Shown: in pieces, positions 1-9,345 of the stretch
Layout of the letters: each line of letters begins with the position of its first letter
Position numbering within the stretch: the stretch's first letter is position 1
Assembly: GCF_001422885.1 (NCBI RefSeq)
Contig: NZ_LMMZ01000038.1
Span: forward strand, 62,001-126,000
Length of the DNA: 64,000 nucleotides
Source of the DNA: Methylobacterium sp. Leaf104
GTDB lineage: Bacteria > Pseudomonadota > Alphaproteobacteria > Rhizobiales > Beijerinckiaceae
Direction of reading: 5' to 3'
Position numbers and translations under genes: made by a program
The notes under the pieces: model-generated
Database searches by the model: none
Told to the model about the DNA's origin: nothing
Seen by the model: only the letters and a program-made list of their open reading frames with translations

Positions 1-2
1 CG

Positions 3-3000
3 CGGGCCGCCGCCTACCAGGGCTATCTGCGGGCCGGGACTGCGGCGGCCGAGGCCGAGGCCCTCGCCGTCCTGGGCGAGGTCTACGCGGACGAGGCGGA
101 ATGGCGTCCGTCACTGGAAGCCTACCGCGCCAGCCTCGCGCTGGCCGACGATGCCGAGGTGCGCGAGACCTACGAATCGCTGCGGGCCGAGCACGGCTTC
201 CGCATCCTCAACTACACCGTCGATTCGGACGCCGCGGCGCCGCGCATCTGCTTCCAGTTCTCCGAGGGCATCGCCGCCAAGACCGACTTCACGCCCTACA
301 TCGCGGTCTCGGGCGCGGCCAACGCCGCCGTCACCGGCACCGGCCAGCAGGTCTGCGTCGACGGCCTCAAGCACGGCGAGCGCTACGCCTTCGTGGTGCG
401 CTCGGGCCTGCCCTCGGCGGCGGGCGAAGGCCTGCTGAAATCGGCCGATTACGAGGTCTATGTCCGGGACCGCTCGCCCCAGGTCCGCTTCACGGGGCGC
501 AACTACGTCCTGCCCCGCACCGGCCAGGCCGGTGTACCCCTGGTCTCGGTGAACGCGGCCAAGATCGACGTGGAGGTGCTGCGCGTCGGCGACCGCGGCC
601 TCCTGCCGTCCTTGCGGGCGGAGGACTTCCTGTCCCAGCTCAACGGCACCACGGCGCGGACCATCGCCGACCAGAAGGGCCAGCGCGTTTGGAAGGGTGC
701 GCTCGACACGGCCAAGGCCGAGTTGAACCAGGAGGCCGTCACCGCCTTCCCGGTGCTTCAGGCCGTCGGCAAGCTGGAGCCCGGCATCTACATCATGATG
801 GCGCAGGCCAGCGGAGCCGCCGCGGCTCCCGACGAGGAGGGCGGCTACGAGGCGAAGGCCACGCAGTGGTTCGTGGTCTCGGATCTCGGGCTCACGGCCT
901 TCAAGGGCCGCGACGGCGTCCACGTCTTCGCCCGCTCGCTGGCCTCGGCCGAGACCGTACCCGGCGCCGAGATCCGGCTGGTGGCCCGCAACAACGAGGT
1001 CCTGGCCACGGCCAAGACCGACCGGCAGGGCCACGCCGCCTTCGCGCCGGGCCTCGCGCGCGGGGAGGGGGGCATCGCGCCCGGCCTCGTGGTGGCGCAG
1101 ATCGGCGACGATTACGGCTTCCTCGACCTGGGCCAGTCGACCTTCGACCTGACCGATCGCGGCGTGAAGGGGCGGCCCCAGCCCGGCGCCGTCGAGGCCT
1201 ACGTGTTTCCCGAGCGCGGGGTCTACCGCTCGGGCGAGACCGTGAATCTCACCGGACTCCTGCGTGACGCCGCCGGCCTCGCGGTGCCGGAGATCCCGCT
1301 CACCCTGGTGGTCAAGCGCCCGGACGGCGTCGAGTACCGCCGCGCCCAGGTGGCCGATGCCGGCCTCGGCGGGCGCGCCCTGGCGCTGCCCCTGTTGCCG
1401 GGCGCCCAGCACGGCACCTGGCGGGTGTCGGCCTATACGGACCCGAAGGCGCCGGCCATCGGCGAGGCGAGCTTCCTCGTGGAGGATTACGTTCCCGAGC
1501 GCCTCGAGGTGACGCTGGAGAGCGCGACGCCGAGCCTGAGCCGGGGCGCGCCCGCCACCATCGACGTGGCTGCGCGCTACCTCTACGGCGCGCCCAGTGC
1601 CGGCCTGGAGGTCTCCGGCACGGTGCTGGTGCAGCAGGCGGCCGGCAACGGCATCAAGGGACTTGATGGCTTCTCCGTCGGTCTCGACGACGAGCGGGTT
1701 GAGGCCGCCTCGGCCGAGATCGACGCGCGCGCCACAACGGATGCGGCCGGCAAGGCCCGGCTCGTGGTGCCGGTGCAGGCCCTGGCCGCGCCGCGTCCCA
1801 CCGAGGCGAAGATCACCCTGCAGGTGGGCGAGCCCGGCGGGCGGGCGCTGAGCCGCAGCCTGACCCTGCCGATCCTGCCCGAGGGGCCGGTGCTCGCCAT
1901 CCGCAAGGGGTTCGGCGGTGACATCCAGGAAGGCAGCGTCGCCGGCTTCGACGTGGTCATGGCCGCTCCCGACGGGCGGCGCCTGGCGCAGGGCGACGTC
2001 GCCTGGACGCTCCAGCGCGTCGAGAAGACCTATCAATGGTACCGTGAGAACGGGCGCTGGTCCTACGAGCCGGTCACCAGCACGCGCCGCGTCGCCGATG
2101 GCCGCCTCGACCTGACCCCGGACGCGCCGGGCCGCGTCAGCGCCACGGTGAGCTACGGCACCTACCGGCTGGAGGCGAGCGTGCCGGGCCGGCCGTCCGC
2201 CACCGCGAGCGTGACCTTCACGGTGGGCTGGAGCGGCGGCGAGACCGCGGACGTGCCGGACCTCCTGGATCTTCGCCTCGACAAGGCGGCCTACACCGCT
2301 GGCGAGACCCTGCGCGCGCGGCTGCAGCCGAAGTTCAAGGGACAGGCGACGCTCGCCGTCGTCAGCGACAGGCTGCACGCGCTCCTGACCATCGACGTGC
2401 CGGCCGCCGGCACCACAATCGACATTCCCGTGAAGGCGGAATGGGGCTCGGGAGCATACCTCGTGGCCACCGCCTACCGACCCCTCGACCAGGCGGCCAA
2501 GCGCCTGCCGGGCCGTGCGCTGGGCCTGGCGTGGTTCGGGGTCGACCGGGACAGCCGCACCCTCGGCGTGACGCTGGAGGCACCGGCCAAGACCCGCCCG
2601 CGCGAGACCCTGACCCTGCCGATCCAGCTCGCCGGTCTGAAATCGGGCGAGGAGGCTCGGGTCAGCGTGGCCCTTGTCGACGTCGGCATCCTGAACCTGA
2701 CGCGCTACGAGGCGCCCAACCCCTTCGGCTACTTCTTCGGCCAAAAGGCGCTCGGTCCCGAGATCCGCGACCTCTACGGATACCTCATCGACGGCATGCA
2801 GGGGACGCTGGGCGCCATCCGATCGGGCGGCGACGGCGGCGCGGCCGAGCTTGCCGATTCGCCCCCGACCCAGGCGCCGCTGGCGCTCTATTCCGGGCCC
2901 GTCACGGTCGGGCCGGACGGAAAGGCGAGCGTGAGCTTCCCCCTGCCGGCCTTCAACGGCACCGGCCGGGTGATGGTCACCGCCTGGAGCCGCGCCAAGG

Positions 3001-4880
3001 TGGGCGCGGCCCAGGCCGACGTGATCATCCGCGATCCCGTCGTTCTCACCGGCACCCTGCCGCGCTTCCTCAACGTCGGCGACCGCTCGCGTTTCCACGT
3101 CGCCATCGACAACGTCGAGGGGCAGGCCGGCGACTACACGGTGGATCTCGATCTGACCGGCTCCGTTCTCGTCGGCGCCGAGGCTGTGCACAAGACCCTG
3201 CGGCTGGAGGCCGGCGCAAAGGGCGCCCTCGTCATCCCCATCACCGCCGCCGGACCGGGCCTGTCGCGGATCGACCTGACCCTGCGGGGGCCCGGTCTGC
3301 CCGGGGGCGTCGGCCAGAGCTTTGCCCTCAACATCGGCCCCGGCACGGGGGCGCTCGCCCGTCGCTCCGTGCAGACCCTCGAACCCGGTGCCTCCTTGCG
3401 CCTCTCGGACGAGCTCCTGGCCGACATCCTGCCCGGCACCGGCACGGTCTCCCTCTCCGCGTCGAATCTCGCCGGCATCGACGTGCCGGCCCTGCTCCAG
3501 TCCCTCGACCGCTACCCCTATGGCTGTTCCGAGCAGACCGTGAGCCGCGCGATGCCGCTCCTCTACGTCAACCGCCTCGCGTCGCTCGACAAACTCGGCC
3601 TCGACTCACAAGCCGACGAGCGCGTGCGCCAGGCCATCGAGCGGGTGCTCGGTCGCCAGAACGCGGCCGGCGACTTCGGTCTGTGGTCCACCGAGGGGGT
3701 CAGCGACACCTGGCTCAACGCCTACGTCACCGACTTCCTGACCCGGGCCCGGGAGCGCGGGTTCGCCGTGCCCCAGACCGCCTTCGCCAATGCCCTCGAC
3801 CGCCTGCGCAACGCGGTGGCCAACACCACGGAGATCGGCGAGGGCGGCATGGACATCGCCTATGCGGCCTACGTGCTCGCCCGCAACGGCCGCCCGGTGA
3901 TGGGCGACCTGCGCTACCTCGCCGACACCAAGCTGGCCTCGTTCGCGACCCCGCTGGCTCGAGGGCAGATCGCCGCCGCCCTGGCGCTGCTCGGCGACCG
4001 CGGCCGGGCGGCGAAGGCCTTCACGTCCGCGATGGCCGGCTTCCGGGAGACGGCCACGAGCCCGGTCTACCGGCCGGATTACGGCTCGCGCCTGCGCGAC
4101 GGTGCCGGCCTGCTGGCGCTGGCCGCCGAGACGGGCCTGGCCCGCGACAGCGTCCAGCCCCTCGGCGCGCTCATCGCGGCCGAGCGTGCCAGTGGCCGGC
4201 CCACCAGCACCCAGGAGGAGGCCTGGATGGTGCTCGCCGCCGAGGGCCTGAGCGCGGATTCCGAAAACCTCCGCTTCACCCTCGACGGCCGCCCCGAGAG
4301 CGGCGCCGTGGCGCGCAGCTACCGGGCCGCCGCTCTCGACGGGAAACCGGTCACCCTGGTCAACGCGGGCAGCCAGCCCGTGCAGGCGGTGGTCAGCGTC
4401 AGCGGCAACCCGATCGCCCCGGAGCCGGCGGAGGCGCACGGCTACACGATCGAGCGGCGCTACCACCGCCTCGACGGCAGCCCGGTCGACCTCGCCCAGG
4501 GAGTCCGCCAGAACGACCGCCTCGTGGTGGTGCTCACCGTGACCGAGGCCAAGGCCAGCGCCGGGCGCCTCCTCCTCGTCGACCGCCTGCCCGCCGGCCT
4601 CGAGATCGACAATCCGAAGCTCCTCGACGCCGACGCGCTCACGGGCCTCGCCTTCGCCAAGTCGGAGGTGGCGCCGGTCCACACCGAGTTCCGCGATGAC
4701 CGCTTCGTGGCGGCCTACGAACGCAGCCCGGAGCAATCCGCTTTCTTCCGGGTCGCCTACACCGTGCGGGCGGTCTCGCCCGGCAGCTACGTCCATCCGG
4801 CGGCCACGATCGAGGACATGTACCGGCCGGAGCGCTTCGGGCGCACCGGCTTCGGTTCGATGACGGTGAGCGCGAAGTAG
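3..4880 (+). CDS. Alpha-2-macroglobulin family protein, 5' end missing
   Basis: The reading frame is open from the first bases, so the N-terminus lies upstream of the window; about 1,625 residues are visible. The sequence has repeated beta-sandwich (MG-type) stretches and, at bases 3522-3536, the thioester-type motif GCSEQ followed by an alpha-helical toroid-like region. Family members are large periplasmic, usually membrane-anchored proteins thought to trap foreign proteases. Bases 3-180 encode helical, Ala/Leu-rich sequence that could belong to an N-terminal repeat domain. The gene is followed at once by PBP1C, the same order as yfhM-pbpC in Escherichia coli, which supports an envelope-protection role. 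The thioester Cys and Gln are present, so this is the thioester-containing type and not the YfaS type. Family is certain; the substrate is unknown. Confidence 0.93.
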   Translation, partial: RAAAYQGYLRAGTAAAEAEALAVLGEVYADEAEWRPSLEAYRASLALADDAEVRETYESLRAEHGFRILNYTVDSDAAAPRICFQFSEGIAAKTDFTPYIAVSGAANAAVTGTGQQVCVDGLKHGERYAFVVRSGLPSAAGEGLLKSADYEVYVRDRSPQVRFTGRNYVLPRTGQAGVPLVSVNAAKIDVEVLRVGDRGLLPSLRAEDFLSQLNGTTARTIADQKGQRVWKGALDTAKAELNQEAVTAFPVLQAVGKLEPGIYIMMAQASGAAAAPDEEGGYEAKATQWFVVSDLGLTAFKGRDGVHVFARSLASAETVPGAEIRLVARNNEVLATAKTDRQGHAAFAPGLARGEGGIAPGLVVAQIGDDYGFLDLGQSTFDLTDRGVKGRPQPGAVEAYVFPERGVYRSGETVNLTGLLRDAAGLAVPEIPLTLVVKRPDGVEYRRAQVADAGLGGRALALPLLPGAQHGTWRVSAYTDPKAPAIGEASFLVEDYVPERLEVTLESATPSLSRGAPATIDVAARYLYGAPSAGLEVSGTVLVQQAAGNGIKGLDGFSVGLDDERVEAASAEIDARATTDAAGKARLVVPVQALAAPRPTEAKITLQVGEPGGRALSRSLTLPILPEGPVLAIRKGFGGDIQEGSVAGFDVVMAAPDGRRLAQGDVAWTLQRVEKTYQWYRENGRWSYEPVTSTRRVADGRLDLTPDAPGRVSATVSYGTYRLEASVPGRPSATASVTFTVGWSGGETADVPDLLDLRLDKAAYTAGETLRARLQPKFKGQATLAVVSDRLHALLTIDVPAAGTTIDIPVKAEWGSGAYLVATAYRPLDQAAKRLPGRALGLAWFGVDRDSRTLGVTLEAPAKTRPRETLTLPIQLAGLKSGEEARVSVALVDVGILNLTRYEAPNPFGYFFGQKALGPEIRDLYGYLIDGMQGTLGAIRSGGDGGAAELADSPPTQAPLALYSGPVTVGPDGKASVSFPLPAFNGTGRVMVTAWSRAKVGAAQADVIIRDPVVLTGTLPRFLNVGDRSRFHVAIDNVEGQAGDYTVDLDLTGSVLVGAEAVHKTLRLEAGAKGALVIPITAAGPGLSRIDLTLRGPGLPGGVGQSFALNIGPGTGALARRSVQTLEPGASLRLSDELLADILPGTGTVSLSASNLAGIDVPALLQSLDRYPYGCSEQTVSRAMPLLYVNRLASLDKLGLDSQADERVRQAIERVLGRQNAAGDFGLWSTEGVSDTWLNAYVTDFLTRARERGFAVPQTAFANALDRLRNAVANTTEIGEGGMDIAYAAYVLARNGRPVMGDLRYLADTKLASFATPLARGQIAAALALLGDRGRAAKAFTSAMAGFRETATSPVYRPDYGSRLRDGAGLLALAAETGLARDSVQPLGALIAAERASGRPTSTQEEAWMVLAAEGLSADSENLRFTLDGRPESGAVARSYRAAALDGKPVTLVNAGSQPVQAVVSVSGNPIAPEPAEAHGYTIERRYHRLDGSPVDLAQGVRQNDRLVVVLTVTEAKASAGRLLLVDRLPAGLEIDNPKLLDADALTGLAFAKSEVAPVHTEFRDDRFVAAYERSPEQSAFFRVAYTVRAVSPGSYVHPAATIEDMYRPERFGRTGFGSMTVSAK

Positions 4881-4884
4881 GGCC

Positions 4885-7200
4885 GTGGAGACGAGGCCCG
4901 TCGATCCTCCTGCGCAGGGCAACGCGTTGGAAGGAGGCACGCCGTCATCCCGGGGCCGCGCGACGGAGCCCGGGCTCCGGAACCACAGGTCGCTCGAGCT
5001 CTGGCAATGTCTGCGGCTCTGGCTTCCGGGCTCGCCTGCAGCGCCCCGGACTGACGGTGGGTTTGACAAGGCCTACGTCGCCCCGTTCCCATCCTCGGAC
5101 GGGGGGCTTCGGCTTGCGAAAGCGAGCACGACTTGCGCGCTCGTGGCGGGCCTCCTCCTCCTGCTCGTCCCGGCCATCGCCCTCTGGCGTTTCGCCGACA
5201 CCCTCCCACCCCTCGACCTCGCCCAGGCGGAACTCCGCTCCACCGTGGTGCTCGACCAGGACGGGCGCCTGCTACGCCCCTTCGCCACCGCCGACGGGCG
5301 CTGGCGCCTGCCGGTGACGGGCGCTCAGGTCGATCCGCGCTTCCTGGCTATGCTCACCGCCTACGAAGACCGGCGCTTCGCCTCGCATCCGGGCATCGAT
5401 CCGGCAGCGACCCTCCGGGCCGCGGGGCAATGGCTCACGGCGGGGCGCATCGTCTCGGGGGGCTCGACCCTGTCGATGCAGGTGGCCCGGCTCGTGGAGC
5501 CGCGGGCCGAGCGCTCGCTGGCCGCCAAGCTGCGCCAGATGGTGCGGGCGGTGCAGCTGGAGCGGCGTCTCGGCAAGGACGGGGTGCGCGATCTCTACCT
5601 GGCACTCGCCCCTTACGGCGGCCCGGTGGAGGGGCTGCGCGCCGCCAGCCTCGCGTATTTCGGGCGCGAGCCGGCCCGGCTGTCCTTTGCCGAGAGCGCC
5701 CTCCTCGTCGCCCTGCCGCAGGCGCCGGAGGCGCGGCGGCCGGATCGCTTCCCCCAGGCGGCCCGGCGCGCCCGCGACCGGGTCCTCGCCATCGCCGCCG
5801 CACGGGGCGTTATCACGGCGGCCGAGGCGGAGGCCGCCCGCGCCGAGCCGGTGCCGGCCGGGCGAAAGCCCTTCCCGATGCTGGCCGCCCACGCGGCGGA
5901 CGCCGCGCACGCCGCCGACCCGGCCGCGCAGGTGATCCGGCTCACCCTCGACGGCCGCCTGCAGGCGAGCCTCGAAACCCTGGGTGCCGAGCGCGCGGCC
6001 GCCCTGGGGCCAGGGATTTCCGCCGCCATCCTGGCGCTCGACAACCGCACCGGCGCGGTGCTGGCCCAGGTCGGCAGCCCCGGCTATCTCGATGCGAGCC
6101 GGGCCGGTGCCATCGACATGACGGGCGCGATCCGTTCGCCGGGCTCCGCCCTCAAGCCCTTCATCTACGCGCTCGCCTTCGAGACGGGCCTCGCCCATCC
6201 GGAGACGCAGCTCGACGACCGGCCGGTCCGCTTCGCAGGTGCCTACGCCCCGGAGAATTTCGACCTCGGCTACCAGGGCACCGTGACGGCGCGGCGCGCC
6301 CTCCAGCTCTCCCTGAACGTCCCGGCCGTGGACCTGCTGGAGGTGGTCGGCCCCGCCCGCTTCATTGCGCGCCTGCGGGCGGCGGGTGCGCGCATCGATC
6401 TCCCCCGGGACACCGCGCCGGGTCTGCCGGTGGCGCTCGGCGGCCTCGGCGTCACGCTCACCGACCTCGCCCGGCTGTTCTCGGGCCTCGCCCGGCAGGG
6501 GCTGGTGCCGAACCTGACCCGCCGGGTCGGCGAGGCGTCGGGCCAGGCGGCCCCGGAGGCCCGCATCACGGAAGCCGTCGCCGCCTGGTACGTCGCCGAC
6601 ACCCTCCGGGGGGCGCCCCCGCCGGAGAATGCCCTGGCCGGCCGGATCGCCTACAAGACCGGCACCTCCTACGGCTACCGGGACGCCCTGGCGGTCGGGT
6701 TCGACCGGCGCGTGACGATCGCCGTCTGGGTCGGGCGGCCGGACGGCAACGCCGTGCCGGGCCTCGTCGGCCGGGTGGTCGCGGCGCCGATCCTGTTCGA
6801 CGCCTTCGCCCGGTTCGGCGGGGAACCCGATCCCGTGCCGATGCCGCGCGACGCCCTGGTGACGACCACGGCCGGCCTGCCGCCGCCTCTGCGCCACATC
6901 CGGCGCGACATCCCCAAGACCCTGTCGGCGGCCTTGGGCGGCGCCCTGAAGATCGCCTACCCGCCGGACGGCGCCCGCATCGATCTGGGTCTGTCGGAGC
7001 CCGCGCCCGCACCGTCGGCGAGCCTCGCCCTGAAGGCGCTCGGCGGCGTGCCGCCCCTGACCTGGATGGTCGACGGCCTGCCGGTGGCGGGCGGCGCCCG
7101 CCGGCAATCGGCTTGGGCTCCGGAAGGGGCAGGCTTCGCGCGGATCTCGGTGATGGACGCCACGGGCGCCAGCGACAGCGTGCTGGTGCGGCTCGAGTGA
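4885..7200 (+). CDS. pbpC: Penicillin-binding protein 1C
   Basis: This is a bifunctional peptidoglycan synthase anchored in the inner membrane. The glycosyltransferase-51 part shows EDRRFASHPG and GGSTLSMQ; the transpeptidase part shows SALK (active serine, near 6145), SLN (near 6313) and KTGT (near 6655). A BiPBP_C-like beta domain of about 90 residues ends the protein. One hydrophobic segment lies at 5140-5190. The longest frame starts at GTG 4885, four bases after the upstream stop. However, it runs through a palindromic repeat and its first 80 or so codons look non-coding. The only later in-frame start before the membrane segment is GTG 5143. In another frame, TTG 5114 opens a basic Arg/Lys stretch typical of an N-terminus, so a small indel there is possible. 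Function is sure, start is not. Confidence 0.9.
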   Translation: METRPVDPPAQGNALEGGTPSSRGRATEPGLRNHRSLELWQCLRLWLPGSPAAPRTDGGFDKAYVAPFPSSDGGLRLAKASTTCALVAGLLLLLVPAIALWRFADTLPPLDLAQAELRSTVVLDQDGRLLRPFATADGRWRLPVTGAQVDPRFLAMLTAYEDRRFASHPGIDPAATLRAAGQWLTAGRIVSGGSTLSMQVARLVEPRAERSLAAKLRQMVRAVQLERRLGKDGVRDLYLALAPYGGPVEGLRAASLAYFGREPARLSFAESALLVALPQAPEARRPDRFPQAARRARDRVLAIAAARGVITAAEAEAARAEPVPAGRKPFPMLAAHAADAAHAADPAAQVIRLTLDGRLQASLETLGAERAAALGPGISAAILALDNRTGAVLAQVGSPGYLDASRAGAIDMTGAIRSPGSALKPFIYALAFETGLAHPETQLDDRPVRFAGAYAPENFDLGYQGTVTARRALQLSLNVPAVDLLEVVGPARFIARLRAAGARIDLPRDTAPGLPVALGGLGVTLTDLARLFSGLARQGLVPNLTRRVGEASGQAAPEARITEAVAAWYVADTLRGAPPPENALAGRIAYKTGTSYGYRDALAVGFDRRVTIAVWVGRPDGNAVPGLVGRVVAAPILFDAFARFGGEPDPVPMPRDALVTTTAGLPPPLRHIRRDIPKTLSAALGGALKIAYPPDGARIDLGLSEPAPAPSASLALKALGGVPPLTWMVDGLPVAGGARRQSAWAPEGAGFARISVMDATGASDSVLVRLE
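4942..5057. repeat. Imperfect palindromic intergenic element
   Basis: The ends form a near-perfect inverted repeat: 15 bases at 4942-4956 match the reverse complement of 5043-5057 at 13 of 15 positions. Internal GC-rich arms around 4968-4982 and 5021-5035 are also partly complementary. The wording (gtcatcccgggg at the edge, cccggg and ccgg inside) resembles dispersed palindromic extragenic elements of Alphaproteobacteria, but copies elsewhere cannot be checked here. It overlaps the formal N-terminal reading frame of the following PBP1C gene, which makes the upstream start of that gene doubtful. Confidence 0.5.
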
Positions 7201-7312
7201 CGCCCCCGTCCGGGGTTCAAGCCGGAGGCCGGTCGGGCCCCTGGTCGGGAGGAAACCCGCCCCTACCTGCGAGCGGCAGAGCGAACCTTCGCCGTTGCCG
7301 GAGAGCGTGCCC

Positions 7313-9214
7313 GTGGCCCACGAGGAATCCCGACCGGGACGGCCGGCCCTGCGCCCGGCGGTGATGCTGGGGGCGCTCGGAATCGTCTACGGCGATATCG
7401 GCACCTCGCCCCTGTACGCCTTCAAGGAAGCGGTCCGCGCCGCGAGCGCCGGCGCCCCGCCGACCCCGGTCGCCGTGACGGGTGCCGTCTCGCTGATCCT
7501 GTGGTCGCTGATCCTCATCGTCTCCATCAAGTACGCCGTGCTGATCCTGCGCGCCGACAATCGTGGCGAGGGCGGCATCGTCGCCATGCTAGCCCTGCTC
7601 GGGGCCCGTCACGCCAAGCCCGGCTCCTGGGCCGGGGTGCTCCTCGTCGTCGGCCTCGTGGGGGCCGCCCTCCTGTACGGCGACGGCGCGATCACGCCGG
7701 CGATCTCTGTGCTCTCGGCGGTCGAGGGCCTGAAGGTCGAGGCCCCGGCCCTGTCGCGCTTCGTCGTGCCGATCACGGTGCTGATCCTGGTGGGACTGTT
7801 CCTGGTCCAGAGCCGGGGCGTGGCCTTCATCGGCCGCATCTTCGGACCGGTGATGCTGGTCTGGTTCGTCGTGCTGGCGCTGCTCGGCCTCGGCGGCATC
7901 TGGCACGCGCCGCAGATCCTGGCCGCCCTCAATCCGCTCAAGGCCGTCGAGTTCCTGGGCCATGCGGGCTGGCACGTCAGCTTCGCCATGCTGGGCGCGG
8001 CCTTCCTGGCGGTCACCGGCGGCGAGGCGATGTATGCCGATCTCGGGCATTTCGGGGCCGGGCCGATCCGCGCTTCCTGGTTCGGCCTCGTGCTTCCGGC
8101 CCTGGTGATCCACTATTTCGGGCAGGGCGCGCTGCTGCTGGTGGAGCCCGACGCCATCGAGAACCCGTTCTACCGGCTGAGTCCCGACTGGGCGCATTAC
8201 CCCCTGATCGGTCTGGCGACGATCGCCACCGTGATCGCCTCGCAATCGATCATCTCGGGCGCCTTCTCGCTCACCCAGCAATCGATCCAGCTCGGCTTCC
8301 TGCCGCCGATGCGGGTGGTCCACACCGCCCGGCACGAGCGCGGGCAGATCTACGTGCCGATGGTGAACTGGCTTCTCGCCGCCGCGACCCTGAGCGCGGT
8401 CCTGGTCTTCGGCTCCTCGGACGCCCTGGCCGGCGCCTACGGTATCGCGGTCGCCTCCCTGATGGCGATCACCACCCTGCTCGCCGCTCTCGTGGCGCTG
8501 AAATGGGGCTACAATCCCGTCGCCGTGCTGGCGGTGAACGGGTTCTTCCTCCTCATCGACCTCGTGTTCCTCGGGGCCAACACCGTGAAGCTGTTCGAGG
8601 GCGGCTGGTTTCCGCTGATGCTCGCCGCCCTGGTCGCCTTCCTGATGCTGACCTGGCGCAAGGGCAACCAGCTCGTCGAGGCGGCGCGGGTTTCGCTCCG
8701 CCAGCCCGAGGGCGAGTTCCTGGATCAGCTCCGACGCGATCCGCCGATCGTCCTGCCGGGGAACGCCGCCTTCCTGTCCTCGGCCACCAGCGCGATTCCC
8801 CTGCACCTCTCCCGCTTCGTCGCGCGCAGCCACGCCCTGCACAAGCGCATCCTCATCGTCACCGCCCGCTACGAGGAGGAACCCGCGGTGGCCCGCGACC
8901 AGCGCGCCGAGGTCATGGTGATTACCCCCGACATCACCCGCGTCATCCTGCGCTACGGCTTCATGGAGGATGCCTCGGTCCCCGACGGCCTGCGCTGCGC
9001 GGTGGAGGCCAAGCGCCTGCCGCCGGAATGCCTCGAGGATCTCACGATCTTCATCGGCCACGAGACCATCATCCCGAAGAGCGACCACCGCGGCATGGCG
9101 ACCTGGCGCGAGGAGATCTACGCCTTCCTGCTGCGCAACGCCGAGCGCACCGGAGCGCATTTCTGCGTGCCGACGCGGCAATTGGTGGAGGTCGGCACCG
9201 AGATCGAGATCTGA
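7313..9214 (+). CDS. kup: Kup-type low-affinity potassium uptake protein
   Basis: The 633-residue protein moves K+ into the cell, probably with protons. The N-terminus holds the family motif GIVYGDIGTSPLY, followed by about twelve hydrophobic segments and a soluble C-terminal region of about 150 residues, as in Kup/TrkD. Length matches the family. GTG 7313 is preferred because GGAGAG at 7300-7305 sits at good ribosome-binding distance; TTG 7295 and GTG 7307 are in-frame alternatives. It stands alone, separated from pbpC by about 110 bases and from the next kinase gene by 131 bases. Many alphaproteobacteria carry several kup copies, so which paralogue this is cannot be told. Confidence 0.93.
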   Translation: MAHEESRPGRPALRPAVMLGALGIVYGDIGTSPLYAFKEAVRAASAGAPPTPVAVTGAVSLILWSLILIVSIKYAVLILRADNRGEGGIVAMLALLGARHAKPGSWAGVLLVVGLVGAALLYGDGAITPAISVLSAVEGLKVEAPALSRFVVPITVLILVGLFLVQSRGVAFIGRIFGPVMLVWFVVLALLGLGGIWHAPQILAALNPLKAVEFLGHAGWHVSFAMLGAAFLAVTGGEAMYADLGHFGAGPIRASWFGLVLPALVIHYFGQGALLLVEPDAIENPFYRLSPDWAHYPLIGLATIATVIASQSIISGAFSLTQQSIQLGFLPPMRVVHTARHERGQIYVPMVNWLLAAATLSAVLVFGSSDALAGAYGIAVASLMAITTLLAALVALKWGYNPVAVLAVNGFFLLIDLVFLGANTVKLFEGGWFPLMLAALVAFLMLTWRKGNQLVEAARVSLRQPEGEFLDQLRRDPPIVLPGNAAFLSSATSAIPLHLSRFVARSHALHKRILIVTARYEEEPAVARDQRAEVMVITPDITRVILRYGFMEDASVPDGLRCAVEAKRLPPECLEDLTIFIGHETIIPKSDHRGMATWREEIYAFLLRNAERTGAHFCVPTRQLVEVGTEIEI

Positions 9215-9345
9215 GCCGGACGGAGGCCATCAACTCTCGTGCGGACCTTGCTTATGCCCTTGCGGGCAGCGCTGCGGGTGTCGCAAAAGGAAGCTGCGCG
9301 GGCGGGCAGCCCGGCCGCGCCGAACCCGGGACGTGTAGCGTAGCG

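Noticed and set aside
111..3191. Very long open frame on the minus strand opposite the alpha-2-macroglobulin gene
   Set aside because: It is a side effect of high GC content. The plus-strand frame has the domain motifs, and the minus-strand product is Arg/Gly/Ala-rich with no domain.
5114..5150. TTG 5114 as the true PBP1C start
   Set aside because: It is in another frame than the membrane helix and would need an unobserved one-base indel, so it is only noted as an alternative.
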